From positions 3,658,001-3,722,000 of the forward strand of contig NZ_CP091881.1 in assembly GCF_022163125.1 (NCBI RefSeq): DNA of 64,000 nt, read 5' to 3'. Made by a program: the position numbers and the translations under genes. This DNA is from Paenibacillus sp. HWE-109. GTDB taxonomy: Bacteria > Bacillota > Bacilli > Paenibacillales > NBRC-103111. Every line of letters begins with the position of its first letter. The first letter of the stretch is position 1. Positions 1-8,647 of this stretch are shown piece by piece. The notes beneath the pieces were generated by a model. The model saw nothing but the letters and a program-made list of their open reading frames with translations. It did not search any database and was not told where the DNA came from.

Positions 1-30
1 GCCTCCTCCGGTGAAGACAATTGTTTTCAT
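1..30 (-). CDS. murG: MurG, first 10 codons only (lipid II synthase)
   Basis: Only the first ten codons lie in the window (start ATG at 28-30); they read MKTIVFTGGG, the usual start of MurG with its glycine-rich loop. MurG transfers N-acetylglucosamine to lipid I on the inner face of the membrane to make lipid II. A ribosome binding site (AGGTGA) sits just upstream, inside the last codons of the spoVE/ftsW gene, whose stop is only 5 bases away, so the two genes are likely co-transcribed and coupled. The identification rests on a short peptide plus position in the dcw cluster. Confidence 0.8.
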   Translation of the reverse strand, partial: MKTIVFTGGG

Positions 31-35
31 TTCTG

Positions 36-1133
36 TCACCTCGAATAGCGGGATATATTAAGCAGGATGCCGACTGAAGTCAGCATGAGCGTCAAGGAAG
101 ACCCTCCTGCACTTATGAAAGGCAATGTGATGCCGGTCACCGGGAACATGCCGATCACGACGCCGATATTAATAATAACCTGAACGGCAATCATGCCGAT
201 AATCCCGACTGCGATCAAACTGGCAAATGTATCCGGCGCAGTAATCGCTGCCCGCATGCCTCGCCAAACCAGAATTGTGAAGAGCAGCAGGACTAGTGTC
301 CCCCCAATAAAACCAAGTTCCTCGGCAATAATGGAAAAAATAAAGTCCGTCTGCGGCTCTGGCAAATAGCTGTATTTCTGCCGGCTCATCCCTAAACCAA
401 GCCCCACCAAGCCACCTGGCCCGATTGCGTACAGGGATTGAATGGATTGATAACCCGCCCCTAACGGATCCTGCCAAGGATCCAGAAAAGCAGTGATCCG
501 CTTTAATCGATAGGGAGCCGCTACGACAAGTCCAATAAAACCAGCAATTCCTATCATACCTAGATACGAGAGATGAAGCAATCTTGCACCTGAAGTAAAA
601 ATGATCAAAAGTGAGGCTCCTACGAGCACAGCCCCTGTACCGAGATCTGGCTGAAGCATGATCAGTCCGAAAGCTAACCCCATAATGCCAAGTGGCGGGA
701 GCAGCCCTTTCGTGAAGAGCGTAATTTTGGACTGCTGCTCAGACAGCATTTTGGATAGATAGAGAATCATCCCGATTTTCATGAATTCGGAAGGTTGAAT
801 CCCGAAAGCACCAATACCGAGCCAGCTTCGCGCACCGCCACGAACAACTCCAAGACCGGGAATCAGCACGATAATCAACATTCCGAAACAAATGAACAAC
901 GTGATCTTGGAAATCTTTTTCCAAACCAAATAATCCACATTCATCGTAAAAAACATCGCGATAACCCCTAAAACAGCAAAAATAAATTGCCGCTTGAGGT
1001 AGTACAGCGAATCGCCGAACTCGCGAAAAGCTAGTACAGAACTTGCGCTGTAAACCATAATAATACCAATTGTCAAAAGCAACAAGGTTGGAATAATAAT
1101 CCAAATGTCAGGAGCGGACCGCGCTTTACCCAT
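36..1133 (-). CDS. spoVE: SpoVE/FtsW family SEDS glycosyltransferase
   Basis: Integral membrane protein of about 365 residues of the SEDS (shape, elongation, division, sporulation) family, which polymerises lipid II into glycan strands together with a class B PBP. About ten hydrophobic segments are visible. Family motifs seen are QPSEF near residue 115, QPDLGT near 162, PEPQTDFIF near 258 and EELGF near 271. The ATG at 1133 is preferred over a GTG three codons upstream because AAAGAGG lies 8 bases before the ATG. Position between murD and murG matches spoVE of Bacillus, where it works with SpoVD in spore cortex synthesis; a vegetative FtsW role cannot be excluded from sequence. Confidence 0.88.
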   Translation of the reverse strand: MGKARSAPDIWIIIPTLLLLTIGIIMVYSASSVLAFREFGDSLYYLKRQFIFAVLGVIAMFFTMNVDYLVWKKISKITLFICFGMLIIVLIPGLGVVRGGARSWLGIGAFGIQPSEFMKIGMILYLSKMLSEQQSKITLFTKGLLPPLGIMGLAFGLIMLQPDLGTGAVLVGASLLIIFTSGARLLHLSYLGMIGIAGFIGLVVAAPYRLKRITAFLDPWQDPLGAGYQSIQSLYAIGPGGLVGLGLGMSRQKYSYLPEPQTDFIFSIIAEELGFIGGTLVLLLFTILVWRGMRAAITAPDTFASLIAVGIIGMIAVQVIINIGVVIGMFPVTGITLPFISAGGSSLTLMLTSVGILLNISRYSR

Positions 1134-1228
1134 AACAGACACCTCTTTGTGTGATGTGGACTTTATCCAAATCTACACTAACGAGGAGGTCATATTGCAC
1201 ACTCGCCAGACAGGTGGATAAGCCCTAC

Positions 1229-2623
1229 TTAAAGGTTATGCACGGACTCCTTAAACATGCGTCCCCTGTCCTCATAAGAGGGGAACATATCCCAACTTGC
1301 GCAAGCAGGTGAAAGCAGGACGATATCGCCAGGTTCACACATTTGCCAAGCAAGCTGTACGGCTTGAATCACCGCGTCCGCTGCATCCTTAGCAGTATCG
1401 ACGGTTTCCAAGCGGCTAATCCCTGCCAGCTCAGCAATATGCGTAATTTTCTCCCGCGTTTGCCCCATGGTGACAACGCCTTTGATGCGGTCACGAAAAG
1501 TAGGCAGCAGCTCCATATAATCCGAGCCACGGTCCAAGCCGCCGGCAATGAGCACTACTTGTTGATCGAAGGCTTCGATTGATTTAATAGCAGCCGCGGA
1601 ATTGGTTGCCTTCGAGTTATTGTAGAAAGTAACCCCTTCAAGCTCTCTCACGAGTTCTAGACGATGTTCCACGCCGCGGAAGCTTCTTAGTACGTCTGCT
1701 ATCACCGAAGGCTGAACACCGGCTGTAAGGGCTGCCGCTGCGGCTGCCAATGCATTTTCTACATTGAAGCTGCCTGGCATTCCCATTTCACTGGCTCGCA
1801 TAATCGGACGAATTTGACCTTGACCGTTCGCATAAACAAGCATCTCAGATTCACTCTCAAAATAGACGCCATGGTCAAGCGTTTCGATCATGGAAAAAGG
1901 CAAAACCTGCGCGCGAAGCGTAGGAATCAGGGCACGGCATACCGCATCATCCCAATTCAAAATCGCGGTATCCGCTTCCGTTTGATTCGCAAATATTTTG
2001 GCTTTAGACGCTATATAATCATCCATAGTGCCATGATAATCCAAATGAGTCTCATATAAATTCAGCAGCATGGCAATTTTCGGTCGAAACGATGTGGTTC
2101 CTTTCAACTGAAAGCTGCTGAGTTCTACGACCATCCAGTTGTCTGCTGTTACCTCTGGCGCTGCTTCCGTGAGCGCACGACCAATATTGCCTGCAACAAC
2201 TGGCGATAGTCCTGCCTGATCCAACATTAATCCAATTAAGGTCGTCGTTGTGGTTTTGCCGTTCGAGCCTGTAATCCCGATAATCGGCGCTTCACAGAAT
2301 TGGTAGGCAACCTCTACCTCCGTGATGACCTCAATCCCCAGCTCAAGCGCTTGGCGAATCGGCTCAACCGAATAGGGAATCCCTGGATTCTTCACGACAA
2401 GCGCTACACCGGCATGCACCAAGGTGTCCGGATGAAAGCCGCAGACAACAGAAATACCCAGAGCCTCCAGTTCGTCGGCTTCAGGGCATGCGCTCCGCTC
2501 TTTTTTATCATTGACTGTAACGATGGCTCCTTTTTGGTGAAAAAGCTTAGCTGCAGCGACACCGCTCCGAGCCAAGCCTAATACAATCACTTCAAGTCCA
2601 CGATATTCCCGCGGATGTTTCAT
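1229..2623 (-). CDS. murD: UDP-N-acetylmuramoyl-L-alanine--D-glutamate ligase
   Basis: Cytoplasmic ATP-dependent ligase that adds D-glutamate to UDP-MurNAc-L-Ala. Its 464 residues are normal for MurD. An N-terminal Rossmann-like domain (VLGLARSG near 14-21) binds the UDP moiety; the central Mur ligase ATP loop GITGSNGKTT is at 116-125; the C-terminal domain contains SPACASWDMF near the end, typical of MurD. The ATG at 2623 follows GAGGTG, which overlaps the end of mraY; the gap to the mraY stop is only 3 bases, suggesting coupled translation. Part of the dcw operon. Confidence 0.95.
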   Translation of the reverse strand: MKHPREYRGLEVIVLGLARSGVAAAKLFHQKGAIVTVNDKKERSACPEADELEALGISVVCGFHPDTLVHAGVALVVKNPGIPYSVEPIRQALELGIEVITEVEVAYQFCEAPIIGITGSNGKTTTTTLIGLMLDQAGLSPVVAGNIGRALTEAAPEVTADNWMVVELSSFQLKGTTSFRPKIAMLLNLYETHLDYHGTMDDYIASKAKIFANQTEADTAILNWDDAVCRALIPTLRAQVLPFSMIETLDHGVYFESESEMLVYANGQGQIRPIMRASEMGMPGSFNVENALAAAAAALTAGVQPSVIADVLRSFRGVEHRLELVRELEGVTFYNNSKATNSAAAIKSIEAFDQQVVLIAGGLDRGSDYMELLPTFRDRIKGVVTMGQTREKITHIAELAGISRLETVDTAKDAADAVIQAVQLAWQMCEPGDIVLLSPACASWDMFPSYEDRGRMFKESVHNL

Positions 2624-2626
2624 ACT

Positions 2627-3586
2627 CTACAACACCTCATTCATATATAATCCAAGTACGGCAAGGATCAAGCCGACAACCCAGAAAGTAATAACAACAC
2701 GCCATTCCGACCAACCGACCAATTCAAAATGGTGATGAATCGGGCTCATTTTGAAAACGCGCTTCCCTCTTGTTTTAAACGATACGACCTGAATGACAAC
2801 AGACAAAATTTCGATCAGAAATACGCCGCCAACGATCGCTAACAAAAGTTCTGCTTTGGTCAGAATAGCCACAGCGACAAGTCCGCCGCCGATGCCAAGC
2901 GACCCTGTGTCCCCCATGAATACTTTGGCCGGATGCGCATTAAAAACCAGAAATCCTAGCACAGCCCCAACCATGGCTGCCGAGAAAATAGCTGCTTCTG
3001 GCTGCGTATTATTCATCGCAATAACCGTATACGCTCCAAAAGCGATCGCACTTGTTCCAGCAAGCAAACCATCCAGTCCATCTGTGAAGTTAACCGCGTT
3101 GGAAGCACCTAACATAAGAATCGCCATTAATGGGAAATACAGCCAGCCTGGGTTGAAGTGAAACTCGACAAAAGGAATATATAAGTCCGTGCTATGACCT
3201 TCCATTACGAGCAGGTAACAAACAATGGCTGAAATCAGCAATTGTCCGAATAACTTTTGCTTCGCTGTCAGTCCGAGTGAGCGTTTGAAAATAATTTTGA
3301 TATAATCGTCCAGAAATCCGACGAGACCGTAGCCGAGTGAAGCAATCAGCAGGATCAACAAATCCGTATTCTTATCGGCAAAACGAAGCGTAGCCAGAGC
3401 AAGAGCCAGTAAAATAATGACGCCGCCCATCGTTGGGGTCCCTTGCTTTTTCAAATGCCCCTGAGGGCCATCCTCACGAATTTGTTGACCAAATTTCATC
3501 CTTCTCAGAATCGGGATAAAAAGCGGCCCCATAATTAGCGCCAGCACAAAGGCTACGCCCATTGTTAATAAAATTGCGTTTTCCAC
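2627..3586 (-). CDS. mraY: Phospho-N-acetylmuramoyl-pentapeptide transferase
   Basis: Polytopic membrane enzyme that joins UDP-MurNAc-pentapeptide to undecaprenyl phosphate, making lipid I. The 319 residues show about ten membrane segments. The metal and substrate motifs are FLDDY at 91-95 and NFTDGLDGL at 166-174, and the histidine motif HHHFE lies near 285. Translation starts with GTG at 3586, supported by AGGGGGA upstream. It lies between murF (74-base gap) and murD (3-base gap), the standard dcw order. Confidence 0.95.
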   Translation of the reverse strand: MENAILLTMGVAFVLALIMGPLFIPILRRMKFGQQIREDGPQGHLKKQGTPTMGGVIILLALALATLRFADKNTDLLILLIASLGYGLVGFLDDYIKIIFKRSLGLTAKQKLFGQLLISAIVCYLLVMEGHSTDLYIPFVEFHFNPGWLYFPLMAILMLGASNAVNFTDGLDGLLAGTSAIAFGAYTVIAMNNTQPEAAIFSAAMVGAVLGFLVFNAHPAKVFMGDTGSLGIGGGLVAVAILTKAELLLAIVGGVFLIEILSVVIQVVSFKTRGKRVFKMSPIHHHFELVGWSEWRVVITFWVVGLILAVLGLYMNEVL

Positions 3587-3660
3587 GTCGGTTCCCCCTG
3601 CTCGTTTCCGCCTTCCGAAAACGATCTACTGTTTCATAATATAGATAACTCTCCAACTAC

Positions 3661-5040
3661 TCAGGCGAGCAAAGCATTGACAACTTGCTCAAGCCGCATG
3701 CCGCGCGAGCCTTTCACGAGCACGAGATCATCCTTATCAGCTAGTGTGCTTAGTTCGGCAGCAAGCTGCTCCTTCTCCTCGTAGGCGCGCACCCGCCCCT
3801 GCGGGAAGCGAGCCTCCGCTTCCTCCGCGATGAAGCGGCCCAACCGCCCGAACGTGAAGACGTAGTCTACACGTTCCGCAGACAGCATCGCGCCAATGCC
3901 GCGATGGAACTGCTCTTCGTGCTCGCCAAGCTCCAGCATGTCGCCGAGCACGAGGAACTTGCGACCGAAGCCGCCCAGCTGCTCGGTCAGCGTAATGGCC
4001 GCCCGCATCGAGGCCGGGCTGGCGTTGTACGCATCGTTCAATACGGTCAGCCCAGAGGCTGCCGTCAATTTCTCGATGCGCATGCTCGTCATCTGCAGCG
4101 AGCGCAGCCCCGCTGCAATCGCGAGGGGCGAGACACCGAAGGTCTCGCCGATGGCAATAGCCGCTAGCGCATTAATGACATTATGCGTGCCTAGCAACGG
4201 AATGAACAATTCCGGATAGCCCGGCGAATTGATCTGGAAGTACGCCCCATCCGCATCCATGCGGATGTCGGTCGGGAACAAATCATTGCCATCGCCGCTG
4301 CCGAAGTGAATGCGGCGAAGCCCCTCAACGCTTCGCTCCTCGAGCGCTTGAGCAATCAGGGGCTCATCGCCATTGTAGACGAGCCATCCGTCCTTAGGCA
4401 TGCCGCTGACGATCTCCACTTTGGCGCGAGCGATTTCTTCCCGCGAGCCTAGCTGGAGTAAATGCGATTCCCCGATCATGGTGATGATCGCTGCTTCCGG
4501 TTCCGCCAGATCGGATAACAGTTCGATCTCGCCCCTGCCGCTCATGCCCATCTCGACCACAGCGAATTGCGTAGTCTCCTCCAATTGAAGCAATGTTAGC
4601 GGTAAGCCAATATGATTATTTAAATTCCCTTTGGTTTTATGCACCTCATACGTACTGCCCAGAACCGCCGCTACCAAATCCTTGGTCGTCGTCTTGCCGT
4701 TGCTTCCCGTAATACCAATGATTCGCACTGGCAATTGATTGCGATAAGCTTTGGCCAAACGCTGCAGCGCTGCTAAGGTATCAGCCACCCGGATATGCGG
4801 AATGCCTGCCGGACCAGCACCGTGGTCATCCTGCCATAAAATAGCCGCTGCTCCTTTGAGGTGGGCTTCTTCGACATATACATGTCCGTCAAAATTTTCT
4901 CCGATTAACGGAATGAATAAGCTGCCTGCCGGGATAGAGCGTGTATCTGTTGAAACGCCGTTAATCGCTATTGCGCCATTGCCCTCAGATACTTCACTCC
5001 CCAACATCACGGCCACTTGCTCTAATGTGCGTTGGATCAT
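3661..5040 (-). CDS. murF: UDP-N-acetylmuramoyl-tripeptide--D-alanyl-D-alanine ligase
   Basis: Cytoplasmic ligase that adds D-Ala-D-Ala to the UDP-MurNAc tripeptide, the last soluble step of precursor synthesis. The 459 residues include the Mur ligase ATP loop GITGSNGKTT at 109-118 and the central-domain NNHIGLPLT motif. Its ATG overlaps the murE stop by 4 bases, and GGGGGAGAGG lies upstream, so it is translationally coupled to murE. Oddity: the C-terminal two thirds (about 3700-4590) is by eye clearly richer in G+C than the N-terminal third and the neighbouring genes, with strong use of G/C-ending codons. The protein itself looks intact. Confidence 0.95.
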   Translation of the reverse strand: MIQRTLEQVAVMLGSEVSEGNGAIAINGVSTDTRSIPAGSLFIPLIGENFDGHVYVEEAHLKGAAAILWQDDHGAGPAGIPHIRVADTLAALQRLAKAYRNQLPVRIIGITGSNGKTTTKDLVAAVLGSTYEVHKTKGNLNNHIGLPLTLLQLEETTQFAVVEMGMSGRGEIELLSDLAEPEAAIITMIGESHLLQLGSREEIARAKVEIVSGMPKDGWLVYNGDEPLIAQALEERSVEGLRRIHFGSGDGNDLFPTDIRMDADGAYFQINSPGYPELFIPLLGTHNVINALAAIAIGETFGVSPLAIAAGLRSLQMTSMRIEKLTAASGLTVLNDAYNASPASMRAAITLTEQLGGFGRKFLVLGDMLELGEHEEQFHRGIGAMLSAERVDYVFTFGRLGRFIAEEAEARFPQGRVRAYEEKEQLAAELSTLADKDDLVLVKGSRGMRLEQVVNALLA

Positions 5041-6524
5041 CGTCCTCTCCCCCTTATCGCAGCCTTAGCCACTAACCGATCGTCGAAATCATGCTTGACA
5101 CCCATGATATCCTGATACGTTTCGTGGCCTTTTCCCGCTATCAATATTACATCTTTGGGGCCTGCCCCATCAATAGCCTTTTGTATCGCTTTTTTGCGAT
5201 CCACGATGAATTCAACTTTTTCTGCGGGATAGTTAACTTCTTCCAATCCTGGACGAATATCTTCCAGAATGGCCGCTGGATCTTCCGTTCGCGGGTTATC
5301 CGAAGTTACGTACAGAAGGTCGCTGTACGCAGCTGTCACCTTTCCCATGATAGGACGTTTGGTCTTGTCGCGGTCACCGCCGCAGCCAAAAACGGTAATG
5401 ACCTTGCCTTCTGCGAATTCTGCGATCGTAGACAAGGCATTCTCTAATCCGTCAGGTGTGTGCGCATAATCAACCAAAACTAAGAATTCCTGACCTTCAT
5501 TAACAACTTCCATGCGGCCATCTACAACAGCAATACTCTCTAAGCTATTCCGAATCGCTTCAAGTGGAACGTTCTCTGCCAAAGCTGAGGCAATCGCCCC
5601 GAGGGCATTATACACATTGAATTTCCCCACTAATTTCATTTGGAAATAGGCTTCGCCCGCGAACGACACAAGCTTAAATGACGTGCCTTTGGACGTGATT
5701 TGGATATCTGTCGCGCGCACATCGCAATCATTTTCGATACCATATGTAATAATCTGTGCAGCTGTCAGCCTGCTTAACGTTAGGGAAACTGCATCATCCG
5801 CGTTCAGAATGGCATATTGCCTTTCCTCGGGGTTCAGTGAGAAGCCGTTCCCGAGTCTGGAGAACAAGAGCCCTTTGGCCGCAGCATAAGCTTCCATTGT
5901 TCCGTGGTAATCCAAGTGATCCTGCGATAAATTCGTAAAAATCCCCGAACGGAAATGAATCCCCTTCACGCGACCTAATTCTAACGCATGACTGGATACT
6001 TCCATAAGGCAATAGTCCGTCTTCTGATCGCACATTTTGCGAAAGCTGCGTTGCAGATCAACCGCTTCCTGCGTCGTCCGTTCCATCTCATAGTAGGTAT
6101 CGCCGATCTTCATCTCAATGGTCCCCATGAGACCTGTCACAAAGCCTTGATCACGCAAGATTCGCTCCAGCAAATACGTCGATGTCGTTTTACCATTCGT
6201 TCCCGTAAATCCGATTATTTTCATTTCTTTACTAGGATAGCCATAGAAATGAGCGGATAACACCGCCATCGCATATCTGGCATCTTTGACGACCAACTGC
6301 GGGATCGGGAGATCAAGCACTCTTTCAGTGACAAGTGCAGAAGCCCCAAGCGCAATCGCTTTTGGGGCATAATCATGGCCGTCTGCGGTTAAGCCGGGGA
6401 TACATAGGAACAAGTCGCCCGGCTTTATTTTACGAGAGTCTGCTTCAATCCCCGTAATGTCTGTTTCAGCATTTCCATGTATATGGGTAATGAGCAATGC
6501 GGAAGCAAGCTCCTGGAGTTTCAT
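5037..6524 (-). CDS. murE: UDP-MurNAc-L-Ala-D-Glu--meso-diaminopimelate ligase
   Basis: Cytoplasmic ligase adding the third stem-peptide residue. A DNPR motif at about 409-412 is the signature of enzymes that use meso-diaminopimelate rather than lysine, so the cell wall is expected to be of the mDAP type. The ATP loop GFTGTNGKTT lies at 105-114. The ATG at 6524 is chosen over the longer open frame to 6593 because AAGGAGAGG sits 8 bases upstream and the MKLQELA start fits the family; this gives 495 residues. It follows spoVD by about 110 bases and overlaps murF by 4. Confidence 0.95.
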   Translation of the reverse strand: MKLQELASALLITHIHGNAETDITGIEADSRKIKPGDLFLCIPGLTADGHDYAPKAIALGASALVTERVLDLPIPQLVVKDARYAMAVLSAHFYGYPSKEMKIIGFTGTNGKTTSTYLLERILRDQGFVTGLMGTIEMKIGDTYYEMERTTQEAVDLQRSFRKMCDQKTDYCLMEVSSHALELGRVKGIHFRSGIFTNLSQDHLDYHGTMEAYAAAKGLLFSRLGNGFSLNPEERQYAILNADDAVSLTLSRLTAAQIITYGIENDCDVRATDIQITSKGTSFKLVSFAGEAYFQMKLVGKFNVYNALGAIASALAENVPLEAIRNSLESIAVVDGRMEVVNEGQEFLVLVDYAHTPDGLENALSTIAEFAEGKVITVFGCGGDRDKTKRPIMGKVTAAYSDLLYVTSDNPRTEDPAAILEDIRPGLEEVNYPAEKVEFIVDRKKAIQKAIDGAGPKDVILIAGKGHETYQDIMGVKHDFDDRLVAKAAIRGRGR

Positions 6525-6633
6525 GAGCAACCCTCTCCTTACGAGTTTTGTATCTATTATGGACAATTTTATGCAGATGGAAAAGCGAAACATGTCTTAT
6601 TTGAAAATCTTTTTCCACCGTCACTCCACTGCC

Positions 6634-8562
6634 TTACTGCGGAGGCGCGTTATCTGAGAGGAAAATCCGAATCGTTGAGCCTTGATCGACCCTAGACCCT
6701 GCTTTCGGCGCCTGACTGATGACATATTTCCCGTTTCCGGACTTCGCCAGCTTAAAATTCATGTTCAGATCTTCTAATATATCATCAACTGACGCTCCAA
6801 CCAAGTCCGGTACTTCCACAATCGGAATTTCACCGTACCGGTACTCTTTGTTGAGCTGTGCTTTGTCCGGTTCAACCTTCATATAACGCAGGGCGTCAGC
6901 CATCATATTCTTAACTAGAGGCGCTGCGATCAGACCGCCGAATTGAATGCCTTTCGGATCATCCACAGCGGCATAGATGACCACTTTGGGATTATCCGCC
7001 GGCGCAAAGCCAATGAACGAAACGATATGCTCATCCGGTGAATAACGTCCATTTACAACCTTCTGCGCAGTCCCTGTCTTGCCCCCGACACGATAGCCGT
7101 CGATGAATGCATTGCGTCCCGTACCGAGCGCTACTACACTCTCCAGCGCCTCTCTTACCTGCTTCGAAGTTCCCTCCGAAATCACATTTCTCACAAGTTC
7201 AGGCTCCACAACATCGACAACCTCACCTGTATCTGGATTCGTAAACGACTTAGCAACGTAAGGTTTAAACAGCTTCCCTCCATTAATCGCCGCAGATACC
7301 GCAGTGATTTGTTGAATCGGCGTCACAGAAACCCCTTGACCGAATGCCGTAGTAGCCAATTCTACAGGACCAACCTGAGACGGTTTGAACATAATGCCGT
7401 TCTCTTCCCCGGCAAGATCAATGCCCGTCTTTTTACCAAAGCCGAATTTGGATATGTAATCAAACAACTTTTCCTTGCCTAACCGTTGACCCATCACAAC
7501 GAAACCTGGGTTGCAAGAATTTTGCACTACTTGCAGCATGGTTTCACTGCCATGACCCCCACGCTTCCAGCAGCGCAGCCTCGCTCCGCCAACTTCTATA
7601 AAACCTGGATCATAAAATTGTTCATTTTTGAGATCTACCTTTTTTTCCTCTAAAGCGGCTGCCAGCGTAATAATTTTGAACGTGGAACCCGGCTCGTACG
7701 TTTTCCAAATCGGCAAGTTCCTGTTGTAGGTTTCGGCCGCATACTCCTTATAATTGCCTGGCTCATAGGTCGGTCTGCTGCCCATAGCCAGAATCTCTCC
7801 ATTGTTAGGATCCATCATAATCGCCACGACATTCTGCGCCTGATACTGAACCATCGCTTGATCCAGCTCTCTCTCCATGACGGATTGCAGATGGCTGTCG
7901 ATCGTCAATTTCACATTGAGCCCATCCTTCGGACTTCTGTAGGTATCTGTCGTCCCTTGAAGAACTCTGCCAGCTGCATCCGCCATATAAGAAATACTGC
8001 CTGGAATTCCCGTTAATTGACTGTCGTACTTCGCCTCAATACCTGTCAACCCTTTATCAATGCCGGCAAAACCAAGAATGTGCGCTGCCAAAGTGCCAAA
8101 CGGGTAGTATCTTTTGTTATCCTCTGCCACGACAATTCCCGGAATATGAAGATCGCGAACTTCCTGCGCTTTCTCAACCGTTATTTTGCGTCCAGATGGT
8201 TTTATATAGTTTTTGGATGCTTTTTTCGTAATCTGCTTGTAAATGTCTTCTTCATTGCCCTGCAGCACTTCAGCCAGTTTGGCCGCTACGCTGCGAGGAT
8301 CCTGTAGTTGTACCGGTATGGCTAGAATCGTTGGGGTGCTCATACTATAAGTCAATGCAATGCCATTGCGATCTTGAATTTCGCCTCGTTTGGGCGCGAA
8401 TGGAATTTCCCTTCGCCAGCTGTCTTCTGCTTTGTTCGCCAAGTCTTGTCCAATCCAGAGCTGGACATAGGCCAGACGGAAGATAAGAGCGGTGAAGATG
8501 ACAGTGCCAATGATGAGCGCAGTGAACAATCTGCGACGAACGGTAACGTTAGAAACACGCAT
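6634..8562 (-). CDS. spoVD: Stage V sporulation protein D, class B PBP
   Basis: Membrane-anchored class B penicillin-binding protein (transpeptidase) of 642 residues. One membrane anchor lies at about 12-32, then a dimerisation domain (FAPKRGEIQDRNG near 55-67), and the catalytic domain with the SxxK motif STFK at 293-296 and a KTGTA box near 490. One PASTA domain (VPDLVGASVDD) begins near residue 575. In Bacillus SpoVD works with SpoVE in cortex peptidoglycan synthesis in the mother-cell compartment, and it lies directly downstream of pbpB as here. RBS AAGGGAG is upstream. Expression during sporulation is inferred from the family; I could not define a sigma-E promoter. Confidence 0.9.
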   Translation of the reverse strand: MRVSNVTVRRRLFTALIIGTVIFTALIFRLAYVQLWIGQDLANKAEDSWRREIPFAPKRGEIQDRNGIALTYSMSTPTILAIPVQLQDPRSVAAKLAEVLQGNEEDIYKQITKKASKNYIKPSGRKITVEKAQEVRDLHIPGIVVAEDNKRYYPFGTLAAHILGFAGIDKGLTGIEAKYDSQLTGIPGSISYMADAAGRVLQGTTDTYRSPKDGLNVKLTIDSHLQSVMERELDQAMVQYQAQNVVAIMMDPNNGEILAMGSRPTYEPGNYKEYAAETYNRNLPIWKTYEPGSTFKIITLAAALEEKKVDLKNEQFYDPGFIEVGGARLRCWKRGGHGSETMLQVVQNSCNPGFVVMGQRLGKEKLFDYISKFGFGKKTGIDLAGEENGIMFKPSQVGPVELATTAFGQGVSVTPIQQITAVSAAINGGKLFKPYVAKSFTNPDTGEVVDVVEPELVRNVISEGTSKQVREALESVVALGTGRNAFIDGYRVGGKTGTAQKVVNGRYSPDEHIVSFIGFAPADNPKVVIYAAVDDPKGIQFGGLIAAPLVKNMMADALRYMKVEPDKAQLNKEYRYGEIPIVEVPDLVGASVDDILEDLNMNFKLAKSGNGKYVISQAPKAGSRVDQGSTIRIFLSDNAPPQ

Positions 8563-8647
8563 GAACGTTCAATCTCCCTTCCCAAATAAATCAAGTCATT
8601 CCTAACATGACTATTCGGGACAAACAGGGGTTAGAACAAGCTCTCCG

